Origin: an uncultured Acidobacteriia bacterium
GTDB taxonomy: Bacteria > Acidobacteriota > Terriglobia > Bryobacterales > Bryobacteraceae
NCBI GenBank assembly: GCA_903929755.1
Contig: CAIYVZ010000019.1
Location: 1-64,000 of the forward strand
DNA length: 64,000 bases
Direction of reading: 5' to 3'
Under the pieces are notes generated by a model. It was not told where the DNA came from. It saw nothing but the letters and a program-made list of their open reading frames with translations, and did no database searches. Of the stretch, positions 44,649 to 54,568 are shown in pieces (position 1 is the stretch's first letter; each line of letters begins with the position of its first letter). The position numbers were made by a program, and so were the translations under genes.

Positions 44649-46817
44649 ATGGCAGGAACAGACTCCGCAGGATGCCCGAACGCTTATGAACCCTGCCTGG
44701 CCAGACACGCGTTGCATGCAGACGAGATTACAAACATGACCGGCCATATCGCCGTGGGGTCCAGTCTGGCGGAAACCGCCTGGTTCTTGGGCTTCTTCGT
44801 TCTCGCCTCGCTTCTCGTCCTGGTTCGTCGGGAACGCCGCCGCACCGCGAGGGAACACGCGCTCCACGCCGCCTTCCAGGTCCGCACCGCCGAACTGGAC
44901 CGCGAACGTCTCCGTGAGCGTGGCCGGAGCGCCGTGCTGGAGCAATTGGTCGGAAATCAGCCCCTCGGCGAAGTCCTCGACAGCATCGCTTCTGAGTTCA
45001 ACCGCGAACTTCCTGGGTGCCTATCCTGCGTTCTTCTGCGACGGAACGACGGCTGGCGTCTGGTCGCGGCCCCTGGAGTTCCCCGGGAATGGTCCGCAGC
45101 ACTCAGGACGACCCTGTCTGTCAAAGGTCAGTTGCCTTTAGATTCTCCGGAAGGATCTTCCTTGGAAGCTTTTCTCGCGGCCCTCTCGGGAAGCCGGCCG
45201 CTGGCAATCCATTGCCGCGCGATCGGCAACGCGGACTCCCGGACGGGCATGTTGCTTGTCTTCGAGACAAACTCGGTTACCGTGCCCGCCGATGCGCTGG
45301 CATCTTCTCTCCAGTCCGCTTCGCAATTGGCCTATATCGCTATCGAGCACTGGCGATTCTATGAAGACTTGAGGCACAGGGCACACCACGACTCGCTGAC
45401 TGGTTTGCCGAATCGCAGTCTCATGGAGGAGCGCCTGGCGCAGTCGCTCCAGGAGGCCGGGGCTACCCGCCAGATGCTCGCTGTGCTTTCCGTTGACATT
45501 GACCGTTTCAAGAGGCTCAACGATATCATCGGCCACCGGTCGGCGGATATTGTTCTCGCCGAAATTGCCGCCAGAATCGCAAAGACACTCCGTGCCGGAG
45601 ATGTCGTGGCCCGCATGGGGGGCGATGAGTTCATGGTCATCGTATCCAATATCCAGAAACCCGTCGAGGTGGATGAAGTTTCCACCCGAATCCTGGATGC
45701 GATCCGCCAGCCCATGTTGGTCGGGGGCAAGGCCGTCTCCCCCACCGCCAGCCTCGGCAGCGCGCTGTTCCCTGGTGACGCCGGCGATTCCGATGGTCTT
45801 CGCCGCAAAGCGGAAGGCGCCATGCGCTGCGCCAAGAATCTGGGACGGAATCGGACGCAGTCGTTCGGCGTGCGAACTGACCTGCTGGATCGCGACCGCA
45901 TCGAAGAAGAGATCCGCGAGGCCCTCGAATTCCAACGCTTTGCTGTCCACTACCAGCCAAAGGTGGGTGCTGCCGGGTGCTTCTGCGGCCTCGAGGCCCT
46001 CGTTCGTATCTCCAGCGCGGCATACGGTTCCCTGTCCCCGGCGGTGTTCATTCCCGTGGCCGAAGAGTCCGGGTTGATCCATCAGCTGGGAGCCTGGGTC
46101 CTGTCCGAAGTCTGTGGCCAGATGGTCGATTGGCACACTCGCGGTCTCGGTTGGGTACCCGTCGCGGTCAACGTCTCTCCCGCTCAGATCTCCCGGCCTG
46201 GTTTCTCCGCCGAAGTCCAGGCCTGCCTCCGGCATTTCGGCGTGCCACCCTCAAGCGTGGAGCTGGAACTAACGGAGAGCATCGTTCTCGGTGGTGGCCA
46301 CCAGGGCGAAACCCAGATGCGCGAACTCCGCGATACCGGCATTCGTTTTTCCATCGATGATTTCGGCACAGGTTACTCCTCTCTCAGCTACCTCTATCGC
46401 CTCCCCGTAGATGCCATCAAGCTCGACCGCTCGTTCGTCCAGGCCCTCAGCACGGATCAGGCCGCCCGCCGCCTCGTCCAGGCTATGATTGGCGTCGCCG
46501 AAGGTCTGGGTTTAGCCGTTATCGCCGAGGGAGTCGAAACCAACGACCAGAGGTTAGCGCTCATCGCCGCGGGCTGCCCCGTCATGCAGGGGTACTTTTT
46601 CGCGCACCCCGCCCCGGCGGCGGAGATTGAACATTTTCTGCAGCCAGTTCTGCGGCCAGTGACCGGCGACGATGAGAGCCTTCGCGCCCTGGACGTACCG
46701 GCCCCCTGTACGGTTTCACCCCCAAACCCTTTGGAAGCATCCCATCCCTCGTCCAGCTCGGACGACTTATTGCATCTCGGCCACGCCGTCGCCTCCGCTG
46801 AGTTCCAGCAGGTATAG
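44649..46817 (+). CDS. GGDEF-EAL cyclic-di-GMP protein with N-terminal membrane anchor
   Basis: A membrane helix (about 42-58) and coiled-coil precede a GAF-like region (about 90-230). The GGDEF domain (about 245-400) keeps ARMGGDEFMVI, and the EAL domain (about 420-690) keeps GLEALVRI, NVSPAQISR, ELTES, DDFGTGYSS, KLDRSFV and AEGVET. So both synthesis and breakdown of c-di-GMP look possible. An ATG at 44736 is a plausible start, as the preceding 29 residues look non-native. The last 45 residues are a low-complexity tail. Confidence 0.92.
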   Translation: MAGTDSAGCPNAYEPCLARHALHADEITNMTGHIAVGSSLAETAWFLGFFVLASLLVLVRRERRRTAREHALHAAFQVRTAELDRERLRERGRSAVLEQLVGNQPLGEVLDSIASEFNRELPGCLSCVLLRRNDGWRLVAAPGVPREWSAALRTTLSVKGQLPLDSPEGSSLEAFLAALSGSRPLAIHCRAIGNADSRTGMLLVFETNSVTVPADALASSLQSASQLAYIAIEHWRFYEDLRHRAHHDSLTGLPNRSLMEERLAQSLQEAGATRQMLAVLSVDIDRFKRLNDIIGHRSADIVLAEIAARIAKTLRAGDVVARMGGDEFMVIVSNIQKPVEVDEVSTRILDAIRQPMLVGGKAVSPTASLGSALFPGDAGDSDGLRRKAEGAMRCAKNLGRNRTQSFGVRTDLLDRDRIEEEIREALEFQRFAVHYQPKVGAAGCFCGLEALVRISSAAYGSLSPAVFIPVAEESGLIHQLGAWVLSEVCGQMVDWHTRGLGWVPVAVNVSPAQISRPGFSAEVQACLRHFGVPPSSVELELTESIVLGGGHQGETQMRELRDTGIRFSIDDFGTGYSSLSYLYRLPVDAIKLDRSFVQALSTDQAARRLVQAMIGVAEGLGLAVIAEGVETNDQRLALIAAGCPVMQGYFFAHPAPAAEIEHFLQPVLRPVTGDDESLRALDVPAPCTVSPPNPLEASHPSSSSDDLLHLGHAVASAEFQQV

Positions 46818-46826
46818 AATACCCGT

Positions 46827-47645
46827 TTGCCTTCCACAAAGAATGCAGGGGTTCTCATTACGGGTGCGGGACGGGGTATTGGGAAACGTCTCGCTCTCGG
46901 TTTCGCAAAATCAGGGGCGCGTGTCGGCCTGTTAGGTCGCAATCAGGCCGAACTCGATTCCACCAGACTCGAAATTGAAGACGCAGGCGGTACCGCGCTG
47001 GGGCTTCGCGCCGATGTCTGCAAACCGGAAGAGGTCCTTACCGCCGTCGGTCGCATGACCAGCCTGTGGGGTGGTGTGGACGCGCTCATCGCCAACGCCG
47101 CTATCCAGGGCCCCCTCGGACCCTTTGTCGAAAACCGCCCCGCCGCCTGGCGCGAAGTCTTTGAGATCAACGTCTACGGCGTCATCAACTGCTGCCACGC
47201 TGTGCTGCCCCAAATGCTGAAACGCCGCAGCGGCAAGATTCTAACCATCTCCTGCACGGGAGTTGCTTCCCCCCGCCCAGGCTTCGCCGCCTACTCGGCC
47301 AGCAAAGCCGCCATCGCGCGCTTTGTCGAAAGTCTCGCCGAAGAGGTCCGCGACCGCAACGTCCAGGTAAACTCCATGCTCCCGGGTGGAGCCTACACCA
47401 GCATGACCGACGAAATCCTCCAGGCCGGAGACCAAATCGATCCTGCGGAGTTCGAACTTGCCAGTCAGGTCCGCCTCACCGGAGGAATTCCCGCTGAAAA
47501 GCAGATCCAGCTCGCCCTCTTCTTAACATCTGAGCGTTCCAACCACGTCACCGGCAAGCTCATCCAGGTTCAGGACGACTGGAAGCGCCTCGAAAATGAA
47601 AACGGCCGCCCTGACGCCTACACGCTGCGCCGCCACCACCGCTAA
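46827..47645 (+). CDS. Short-chain dehydrogenase/reductase
   Basis: The 272-residue SDR has the cofactor motif TGAGRGIGKRLALGFAKSG, NAAIQG, and YSASKAAIARF with catalytic Tyr/Lys. The Ser comes in ISCTGVASP. The start at 46827 is a TTG directly after the GGDEF-EAL stop; no ATG is available before the Rossmann motif. Substrate unknown; the end differs from fatty-acid KRs. Confidence 0.88.
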   Translation: MPSTKNAGVLITGAGRGIGKRLALGFAKSGARVGLLGRNQAELDSTRLEIEDAGGTALGLRADVCKPEEVLTAVGRMTSLWGGVDALIANAAIQGPLGPFVENRPAAWREVFEINVYGVINCCHAVLPQMLKRRSGKILTISCTGVASPRPGFAAYSASKAAIARFVESLAEEVRDRNVQVNSMLPGGAYTSMTDEILQAGDQIDPAEFELASQVRLTGGIPAEKQIQLALFLTSERSNHVTGKLIQVQDDWKRLENENGRPDAYTLRRHHR

Positions 47646-47674
47646 TCTGCCTCAACCCGCTAAACTGAAGCGAA

Positions 47675-49846
47675 ATGCGTCACATGCGACATTTCGTGGT
47701 CCTGGCCACCCTCGCGGCCACCGTTTTGGGTGTCCTGAGCGTGACCGCCCTCTATTCGGCCACCAATAATTCCATCCGCGGTTTTGACGCCGCGTCCGCC
47801 GCTGCCGAAATCAAATGGGAGGAAGCCGCCCGCGCCATTCCTGAATCCGCACGCGTCCGCCGCGTCATGGAACGCCTCTCCGGCCAGGCCCACCTCGCCG
47901 GCACCCCCCAGTCCAAAGAAACCGCCGAATACCTCGAGGCCCAACTCCGCGAGTTCGGCCTCGAAGCCCATCTCGAGCAGTACGAAGCCATGCTGCCTCA
48001 GCCGAAATCCCGGCTCCTCGAAATGACGGTCAACGGCAAGAAATTCACCGCCAAACTCGCCGAACCCACCATCGACGCCGACAAGAATTCCGCCGACCCC
48101 GGAATGGTCCCCAGCTTCAACGCCTACTCCGGTGATGGCGACGTCAGCGCGCCTCTCGTCTACGTCAACTACGGTGTTCCCGCCGACTATGAAACTCTCG
48201 CCGCCAAAGGTATCGACGTAAAGGGCAAAATCGTCATCGCCCGCTACGGCGGCAGTTGGCGCGGCATCAAACCCAAAGTCGCCGCCGAACATGGAGCTGT
48301 AGGCTGTCTCATCTACTCCGACCCCAAAGACGACGGCTATTACCAGGGCGACGTTTTCCCCAAAGGTGCCTTCCGCCCGCCAGACGGCGTCCAGCGCGGC
48401 AGCGTCATGGACATGGTCCTCTACCCCGGTGACCCCCTCTCCCCCGGCTGGGCCTCCGAGCCAGGGTCCAAACGCCTCACCATCCCGGAAGCCTCCACCC
48501 TCATGAAGATCCCGGTGATGCCCATCTCGTACGCCGACGCCCAGCCGCTTCTCGAAAACCTTGACGGTCCCGTCGCCCCCGAAGCCTGGCGCGGCGCCCT
48601 GCCCTTCACCTATCACATGGGCCCTGGCACCGGCATCGTCCACCTCAAGCTGGAAATGGACAACTCAACCAGGCCCCTCTACGATGTCATCGCCACCATC
48701 AAAGGCTCCGAATTCCCTGACCAGTGGATCCTCTTCGGCAACCACCATGACGCCTGGGTTCATGGCGCCGACGACCCACTGTCCGGCGTCTCCGCCCAGC
48801 TCGAAACCGCCCGCTCCCTCGCCCAGCTCACCCGCCAGGGCTGGAAGCCCAAACGCACCATCATGATGGCCTTCTGGGACGGCGAAGAGTACGGCCTCAT
48901 CGGTTCCACCGAGTTCATGGAAAAGCACGCCGACGAGCTCAACCAGAAGCTCGTCACCTACATCAATTCCGATTCCAGCGGCAATGGTCGCATCTCCGCC
49001 GGCGGCTCCCACACCCTCGAAACCTTCGTCAAAGAAATCCTCCGCGATATCAAGGACGTCGATAGCGACAAGAGCCTGCTCGACGCCGCCGTCGCCCCCC
49101 GCGCTACCCCCCGCCGCAACGCCTCGCCATCAGCAGCCCCCCCCGGTGAATTCCACCTCAGCCCCCTCGGCTCCGGTTCCGACTACACCCCCTTCCTCCA
49201 GCACCTCGGCATCGCCTCCCTCAGCATGGGCTTCGAAGGCGAAGGTGGCAACGGCATTTACCACTCCAACTACGACGATTTCTACTGGTACAGCCACTTT
49301 TCCGATAAGGACTTCACTCACGGCCCCGCCCTCGCCCGCGTCACCGCCACCGCTGTCCTCCGCCTCGCCGACGCCCCCCTCCTGCCCTTCGAATTCGGCC
49401 GTCTCGCCGCCTCCATCAATACCTACCTGGACGAAATCGAAAAGCTCCCCTCTCAGAAGACGAAGACAGACCTCACCGCCGTCCGAGCCGAGCTGAAGAA
49501 ATTTCAGAAGACCTCCACCGACCTGGAAAAAGCCTGGTCCACTGCCAACGCAAAGCTCTCCTCCGCCAACCCTCAAAAACTCGCGGCCATCAACCAGATC
49601 CTCTTCCAGAGCGAGCGTAAGCTGACCCTCGATCCCGGTCTCCCCGGCCGTCCCTGGTTCCGCCACCGCATCTACGCCCCCGGCATGTACACGGGCTACG
49701 CCGTCAAAACGCTGCCCGGTATCCGCGAAGCCGTTGAACTCAACAAGCCGCAGGAAGCGGCAGAACAATCGAAACAGGTCATCCAGGTCCTTGCCACTCT
49801 GAGCGGCCAACTGGAACAGGCAGCAAAACTGCTGGGAGCTTTGTAA
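47675..49846 (+). CDS. M28-family metallopeptidase, glutamate carboxypeptidase II-like
   Basis: The 723-residue protein has a signal anchor (VLATLAATVLGVLSVTALYS), a PA domain (about 160-330) and the M28 zinc core: GNHHDAWVHGADDPLSG (His and bridging Asp), FWDGEEYGLIGSTEF (catalytic Glu), YINSDSSGNGR (Asp) and GNGIYHSNYDDFYW (His). A C-terminal dimerisation domain follows. Family members remove C-terminal residues from peptides in the periplasm. Followed by an amidohydrolase with the start overlapping the stop by 1 nt. Confidence 0.93.
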   Translation: MRHMRHFVVLATLAATVLGVLSVTALYSATNNSIRGFDAASAAAEIKWEEAARAIPESARVRRVMERLSGQAHLAGTPQSKETAEYLEAQLREFGLEAHLEQYEAMLPQPKSRLLEMTVNGKKFTAKLAEPTIDADKNSADPGMVPSFNAYSGDGDVSAPLVYVNYGVPADYETLAAKGIDVKGKIVIARYGGSWRGIKPKVAAEHGAVGCLIYSDPKDDGYYQGDVFPKGAFRPPDGVQRGSVMDMVLYPGDPLSPGWASEPGSKRLTIPEASTLMKIPVMPISYADAQPLLENLDGPVAPEAWRGALPFTYHMGPGTGIVHLKLEMDNSTRPLYDVIATIKGSEFPDQWILFGNHHDAWVHGADDPLSGVSAQLETARSLAQLTRQGWKPKRTIMMAFWDGEEYGLIGSTEFMEKHADELNQKLVTYINSDSSGNGRISAGGSHTLETFVKEILRDIKDVDSDKSLLDAAVAPRATPRRNASPSAAPPGEFHLSPLGSGSDYTPFLQHLGIASLSMGFEGEGGNGIYHSNYDDFYWYSHFSDKDFTHGPALARVTATAVLRLADAPLLPFEFGRLAASINTYLDEIEKLPSQKTKTDLTAVRAELKKFQKTSTDLEKAWSTANAKLSSANPQKLAAINQILFQSERKLTLDPGLPGRPWFRHRIYAPGMYTGYAVKTLPGIREAVELNKPQEAAEQSKQVIQVLATLSGQLEQAAKLLGAL

Positions 49847-50766
49847 TGACAGCCGAAACCCCTTGGGGACCCCTCGAAATCGCCGACGCGCACGTCCACT
49901 TCTTCTCGCCCGCCCTCCTCAAGGCCCTCTCCGAGCAGAAGCCCGAGTTCCAGGATGCCGAAAACGTCGCCAAACTCCTCGGCTGGGACTTTCCTACTTC
50001 CCCCGAAGCCCTCGCCTACCGCTGGGCCGGTGAACTCGACCGCCACAACGTCCAGCGCGCCATGCTCATCGCCAGCATCCCCAACGACACCCATTCCGTC
50101 GGCGCGGCCGTCACTAAATACCCGGACCGCTTCTCCGCCGTCTACATGACCAACCCCATGATGCCCAGCCCCGACATCCGTCTCGAAGCTGCCATTCGTG
50201 AAGACGGCGTCAGCGGCATCTTCCTCTTTCCTGCCATGCATCATTTCTCGATGCACGACCCCAAGGTCCGCGCTCTCATCCAGGTCCTCGCCGGCCACCC
50301 CAAACCTCTCGTCTACGTTCATTGCGGCGTTCTCAGCGTCGGCTTCCGCAAGAAACTGGGCCTCCCGTCGCCGTTCGATATGCGCTACTCGAACCCCATC
50401 GACCTCCACGAACTCGCCTCCAGTTTCCCCCGAGTCAATTTCGTCATCCCCCACTTCGGCGCGGGTTACCTGCGCGAAGCTCTCATGGTGGCGGACCTCT
50501 GCCCCAACGTCTACCTCGATACCTCCAGTTCCAATAGCTGGCTCAAATACCTCCCCGGCCAGAACAGCCTCGAAAGCGTCTTCCGCCAGGCTCTCGACGT
50601 GGTGGGTCCGAAACGCCTGCTCTTCGGCTCCGACTCCTCGTTCTTCCCCCGAGGCTGGGTCAAAGGTGTCTACGACAACCAGGTAGAGATCCTCTCCCGC
50701 ATCGGTATCTCTGCCGACGACGCAGCGGCCATCTTCGGTGGCAACCTGCGCCGCCTGACAATTTAA
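49846..50766 (+). CDS. Amidohydrolase-2-type metal-dependent hydrolase
   Basis: The 306-residue TIM barrel opens with IADAHVHFFSP, the metal-binding HxH. LVYVHCGVLS, VIPHFGAGYL (His) and LLFGSDSSFFPRGW (Asp) complete the ACMSD-like metal site. The reaction is unknown; members decarboxylate or hydrolyse carboxylates. The gene starts one base before the peptidase stop, so it is coupled to it. Confidence 0.88.
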   Translation: MTAETPWGPLEIADAHVHFFSPALLKALSEQKPEFQDAENVAKLLGWDFPTSPEALAYRWAGELDRHNVQRAMLIASIPNDTHSVGAAVTKYPDRFSAVYMTNPMMPSPDIRLEAAIREDGVSGIFLFPAMHHFSMHDPKVRALIQVLAGHPKPLVYVHCGVLSVGFRKKLGLPSPFDMRYSNPIDLHELASSFPRVNFVIPHFGAGYLREALMVADLCPNVYLDTSSSNSWLKYLPGQNSLESVFRQALDVVGPKRLLFGSDSSFFPRGWVKGVYDNQVEILSRIGISADDAAAIFGGNLRRLTI

Positions 50767-50829
50767 CGTTTCCTAAGAAAAACAGAGAGAATTTCCCGCT
50801 CCTCGCGCCACTTACTCTGCAGTAACTCT

Positions 50830-51612
50830 GTGTTTTCCTTCCCGTTCTTACGGAAGAAGAGCCGTGCGGGCTCGTCTTCTGAGAACACCCTCGTGCGCCT
50901 CGGCCGGGTGTTAAACAAACTGGAACCCGGCAGCATTTCGGGTGAGCTTCGCGGTCTTGACTGCGCAACCATGCTGGAAGGCTTCGAAGCGATGCCGCCT
51001 CCCGAACGCCGTCTGGGTGCTGGCCTGCACCCTCTCATCTTTCCTCTCAAGTCGGCACGAAAGATCGCCGTCCTGCGCCAAGGCTTCTCCCTCCCTGCCA
51101 ACGCCCGGGAATTCGCCGCCAACGACTCGGCCGGGATTCACGCTTGGGCACCCGACGCCCTCGTCGCTCCCCTCAACACTGCTCTGCTGCTGGCCGACCA
51201 CAAGCTCACTGGCCGTTTCCCCCTGCCTTCGCTCGAAACCGCGCTCATAGTAACGACCAGAATTGACGACGCCCCCCTCGCCCCGCACCACCGCGACCTT
51301 CTCTGGCGAGCCTTCGAAGTACCTGTCTTCGAACAACTCCTCAGTTGGGATGGCTCCGTCATCGCCCGCGAATGCGAACTGCATTGCGGTCTCCACCTGG
51401 CGGACGACAACGTGATCGCCACTCTCCGTGACGACCAACTCCTCCTCACTCACCTCAATCACATAGAGGAGCCCATCGTCCTCGCCCGTACCGGCTACTC
51501 CGCGCTCATGAGCAAGGACCCCTGCGACTGCGGCGCAACCACCGCCCGGCTCGGCTGTCTGACACCTGTCCGAACCCGGGCCCGCGCCGCCAGCGCTGGG
51601 TCTGCGGATTAA
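50830..51612 (+). CDS. Short protein with PaaK/adenylate-forming-like C-terminus
   Basis: The 260-residue product has a C-terminal half that recalls phenylacetate-CoA-ligase-type enzymes: ARECELHCGLHLADDN, LLLTHLNHIEEPIVLARTGYSAL, and KDPCDCGATTARL, which match the E..GLH, iTnL..ramPliRYrTGD and CpCG...pRl pattern. The AMP-binding P-loop region is absent and the protein is half normal length. It may be a reduced or degenerate relative. The last residues run into a copy of the S53 protease tail. Confidence 0.5.
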   Translation: MFSFPFLRKKSRAGSSSENTLVRLGRVLNKLEPGSISGELRGLDCATMLEGFEAMPPPERRLGAGLHPLIFPLKSARKIAVLRQGFSLPANAREFAANDSAGIHAWAPDALVAPLNTALLLADHKLTGRFPLPSLETALIVTTRIDDAPLAPHHRDLLWRAFEVPVFEQLLSWDGSVIARECELHCGLHLADDNVIATLRDDQLLLTHLNHIEEPIVLARTGYSALMSKDPCDCGATTARLGCLTPVRTRARAASAGSAD

Positions 51613-51664
51613 TCGTCAACAGCACCGGCGCGCTCGTCACCCCGCCCACCGTCACCACAACCCG
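51609..51664 (-). repeat. Copy of the S53 protease 3' end
   Basis: The plus-strand sequence here matches 51811-51866, the end of the S53 protease gene, at about four of five positions. On the minus strand it reads VVVTVGGVTSAPVLLTIN, against VVVTVGGVASAPVLLTITP. No further protease sequence precedes it, so it is an orphaned gene tail, about 150 nt beyond the real stop. Confidence 0.75.
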
Positions 51665-51803
51665 CAGTAACCGAAACAGCCTCCACCGCGCGAGGATGGG
51701 TTACCGCGCCGCTCGCTGAAGCCGCTCTTCGCCGCAGAGCGTTCGCACCGGCTCTACCCAACCGCGACGGTAGGGAAGCGGCACGAGACAGCCCTGGGAC
51801 AAG

Positions 51804-54503
51804 CTACGGCGTAATCGTCAGCAGCACCGGCGCGCTGGCCACGCCGCCTACCGTCACCACGACCTGGATCAACCCGGTTGGGGCATTCGCCGGAATCGTG
51901 TAGTTAATCTGCGTCGCGCCAATCGCCCACGATGGCACACCCAAATACGCGATAGACACCGGAATGCCACCCACCGAGACCGAAACGGCCCCCGCCGGGC
52001 GCGGTGTTATCCCCGCCAGCGGCACCGCCCCAGCGGTCAAAGCCGGCGTCGCCGCGCCCTCTCCCGTTATGTACAGCGTTATCGTCTGGCCTCGTTTGGC
52101 CGACTGATCCGGTACCGGAGCCCCGTTCGAAAAATTCACAAACACGCCCGGAGCCGCTGCAGTCACATTCAGCGAACTCGTCGCCGCCTGGCCGTTGTAA
52201 CTCACCCGAAGCGTCGCCGGACCCGGCAAAATCGTGTACGGAACCTGCGCGTTAATCTGCGTCGCAGAAACGTAGTACAGCGGTGCCGCCGTCCCATTGA
52301 TCGTCACGGTCACGCCCCCCAAACTCGTCGGCAGCGGCACCACAGTTGCCTGTTGCGGCGCCCCGGCCAGCAGAGACCCAAACACCGCCAGAATCATCCC
52401 GGGAGCCACCACTGGCTTGTAAGAAGCAGCATTCACCGCGCCGGTAATCACCATCCCCGTCGCCGCCGTCACCGAAATCGAAAGCGCCCCGCTCGCCGTC
52501 GCGTTGTAACTCGTATCCCCGTTGTACTTCGCCGTAAAGGCATTCGGCCCCAGCGTGAATTGAGCCGCAGACACCGGCAGCGTAGCCGTCGCCTTCCCCG
52601 CCGACCCTGACAGAGAGGCCGTCCCCAATGGCGTCGAGCCGGAAAAGAACGCCACGGTGCCCGTCGGCGTGCCGCTGTTCGAACTTGTCACCGTCGCCGT
52701 CAGCACCGCGCTACCGTTTAGCGGCACATTGCTAACGTTCGAAGTCAGTTGCACCGTCACATTCGCCTTGGGACTCCCCCAGTTCGTCACCAGGTTGAAC
52801 GCATCCACCGTCCCCAACCCTGTTACCAGGTCGTAACCAGCCCCCGCCGTATATCCGATATTGGGCGAAGTGCACGCCGTTACTCGATTCGAACAGGGAT
52901 TTACAATGTTGCTCCCCGTCGTAATGTCGTGAAACGCGCTCGGCGCGCTCGAAGCCATCGCATAGAGCCTCGGATTCACGTTCCCCATGCCCGCTGTGGT
53001 CTGCAGGCCATTCGATACCTGATACTGATTCAGCAAAGCCACAATCCCCGCAAAAGTGGGTGCTCCCGCTGAAGTCCCCCCCACAACCTGCAAATTCCCG
53101 TTCTGGTAAACCAGATACCCGTCATGCGATGCCGACGCCGACATCGAAACATCCGGCACATCCCGGGCACCGTCGTTCGGCACGCCCGCCCCCACCTGCC
53201 ACGACGGTTTCTCAAAAAAAGTACTGACACCCCCGCCCGATGAAGACAAATTCCCGACCGTCGAATCGTTCCACGCCGTCTCCGGAATATAAGAAACCAC
53301 GGAAGCCTTATTGGCGTCGTTCGCCGCATTCCAATACGTTCCCGTGCCTTCGCTGAACGTCGTTCCGCCCACGCCCGTCACTTCCGGAATACTCGCCGGA
53401 GCATCCACCTGTAACTGCGCCACTGTCCGCGACGTATTCGAAAAGCAGTCCGCCGCTCCGCTGTCGCCCGACGCCGCCACCCACGTAATCCCCTGCGAAG
53501 CCGCCCGCTGAGCGTAAGTCCGCAGCAGCGACATATCCGCCGCCCCCGTCTGCGATTCGCACAGGCCGTAACTCATGCTCAACACCGGCGCCAGATTCTG
53601 GTCAATCACGTAGAAAACCGCGTCCGTCACATCCGGCGCGTACACGAAGATGATCGATGCATTCCGTGCCACCGCGCCGGCCCACTCGATATCCAGAATC
53701 GACTCACCGACGTCTGTCTGTACAATCCCAGGATCCGTTTTCCCAACCAGCACTATCTGCGGATCGTTAGCCGCCAGATTGAAACTCGTCCGAAATAACT
53801 GCAGATCCGAGAGCGGCACCTGCGATTGCCCCACAATCGCAATCTTCTGCCCGGTGCCGTCAATCTTCTTGTCGTAAAGCGGCTTCAGGTCGTAAAGGAC
53901 CGAGTAATCGTCCGGTGCCAGGTAATGATTCCCCGAAGTCGCCGAAGTATAACGGGGATGCCGCATCCGAAAGTCATGCAACCCCCGGACCGCTGCAATC
54001 TTTCCCTCCAGCACCGCACCCACCGAAGGCTCCGAAGCATTCGCAAAATGCGTCACCCCGTCCACTGCATACCGATGGATCTCTGTCCCGAACGCAGCCT
54101 CAACCTGACGAATCGACCCGCTGAACGCAACCGCATTCCGTCCCCGCGCCACCGCTCCAACCTGCAGCCCCTGGCTCGCCAGCCAGCCGACCGTAACGCC
54201 GATATCCGAGTCGCTCGCGCCAAACCGCTTCGCGTAATCCTCCGGCGTCAGCCACTTGTGATACTCCGCCGCTGCCGGATCCTGCTGACGAGCCAAAAGC
54301 TGTTCCAGCGCCGCCTGCTTTTGCGCAGACAAAGCAAACACCACCTGTAGTCCCGCAAGTGCGCCATCCGGAGAGCGCCCCAAATCCGCAGCGCCCTTGA
54401 GCGCCGGATGAACATGCCCCCGCAACGTGCCGCGGCGAGCCTGCCCCGCCGCCAGACAACAGAACAACGCGAAAGTGACTGCAATCCCCCAACTACGACG
54501 CAT
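51804..54503 (-). CDS. Exported S53 serine protease (sedolisin/kumamolisin) with Ig-like tail
   Basis: The 899-residue protein has a signal peptide, an activation prodomain (about 25-190), then the S53 catalytic domain: GESILDIEWAGAV supplies Glu and Asp, SYGLCES gives the oxyanion Asp region, and GGTSAGAPTFAGIVAL holds the Ser. The Ca site (DLVTGLGTVDAFN) follows. Downstream are a Big_3-like Ig domain (PTGTVAFFSGSTPLGT) and a long acidobacterial-type beta domain (about 690-899). It works at low pH outside the cell. Its last 56 nt are duplicated downstream. Confidence 0.93.
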   Translation of the reverse strand: MRRSWGIAVTFALFCCLAAGQARRGTLRGHVHPALKGAADLGRSPDGALAGLQVVFALSAQKQAALEQLLARQQDPAAAEYHKWLTPEDYAKRFGASDSDIGVTVGWLASQGLQVGAVARGRNAVAFSGSIRQVEAAFGTEIHRYAVDGVTHFANASEPSVGAVLEGKIAAVRGLHDFRMRHPRYTSATSGNHYLAPDDYSVLYDLKPLYDKKIDGTGQKIAIVGQSQVPLSDLQLFRTSFNLAANDPQIVLVGKTDPGIVQTDVGESILDIEWAGAVARNASIIFVYAPDVTDAVFYVIDQNLAPVLSMSYGLCESQTGAADMSLLRTYAQRAASQGITWVAASGDSGAADCFSNTSRTVAQLQVDAPASIPEVTGVGGTTFSEGTGTYWNAANDANKASVVSYIPETAWNDSTVGNLSSSGGGVSTFFEKPSWQVGAGVPNDGARDVPDVSMSASASHDGYLVYQNGNLQVVGGTSAGAPTFAGIVALLNQYQVSNGLQTTAGMGNVNPRLYAMASSAPSAFHDITTGSNIVNPCSNRVTACTSPNIGYTAGAGYDLVTGLGTVDAFNLVTNWGSPKANVTVQLTSNVSNVPLNGSAVLTATVTSSNSGTPTGTVAFFSGSTPLGTASLSGSAGKATATLPVSAAQFTLGPNAFTAKYNGDTSYNATASGALSISVTAATGMVITGAVNAASYKPVVAPGMILAVFGSLLAGAPQQATVVPLPTSLGGVTVTINGTAAPLYYVSATQINAQVPYTILPGPATLRVSYNGQAATSSLNVTAAAPGVFVNFSNGAPVPDQSAKRGQTITLYITGEGAATPALTAGAVPLAGITPRPAGAVSVSVGGIPVSIAYLGVPSWAIGATQINYTIPANAPTGLIQVVVTVGGVASAPVLLTITP

Positions 54504-54568
54504 GCGATTCCAGACGGCCTAACAGCCGGCGCGGTTTCTCCTCTTACAATTATGGATTTCCCCTGGCC

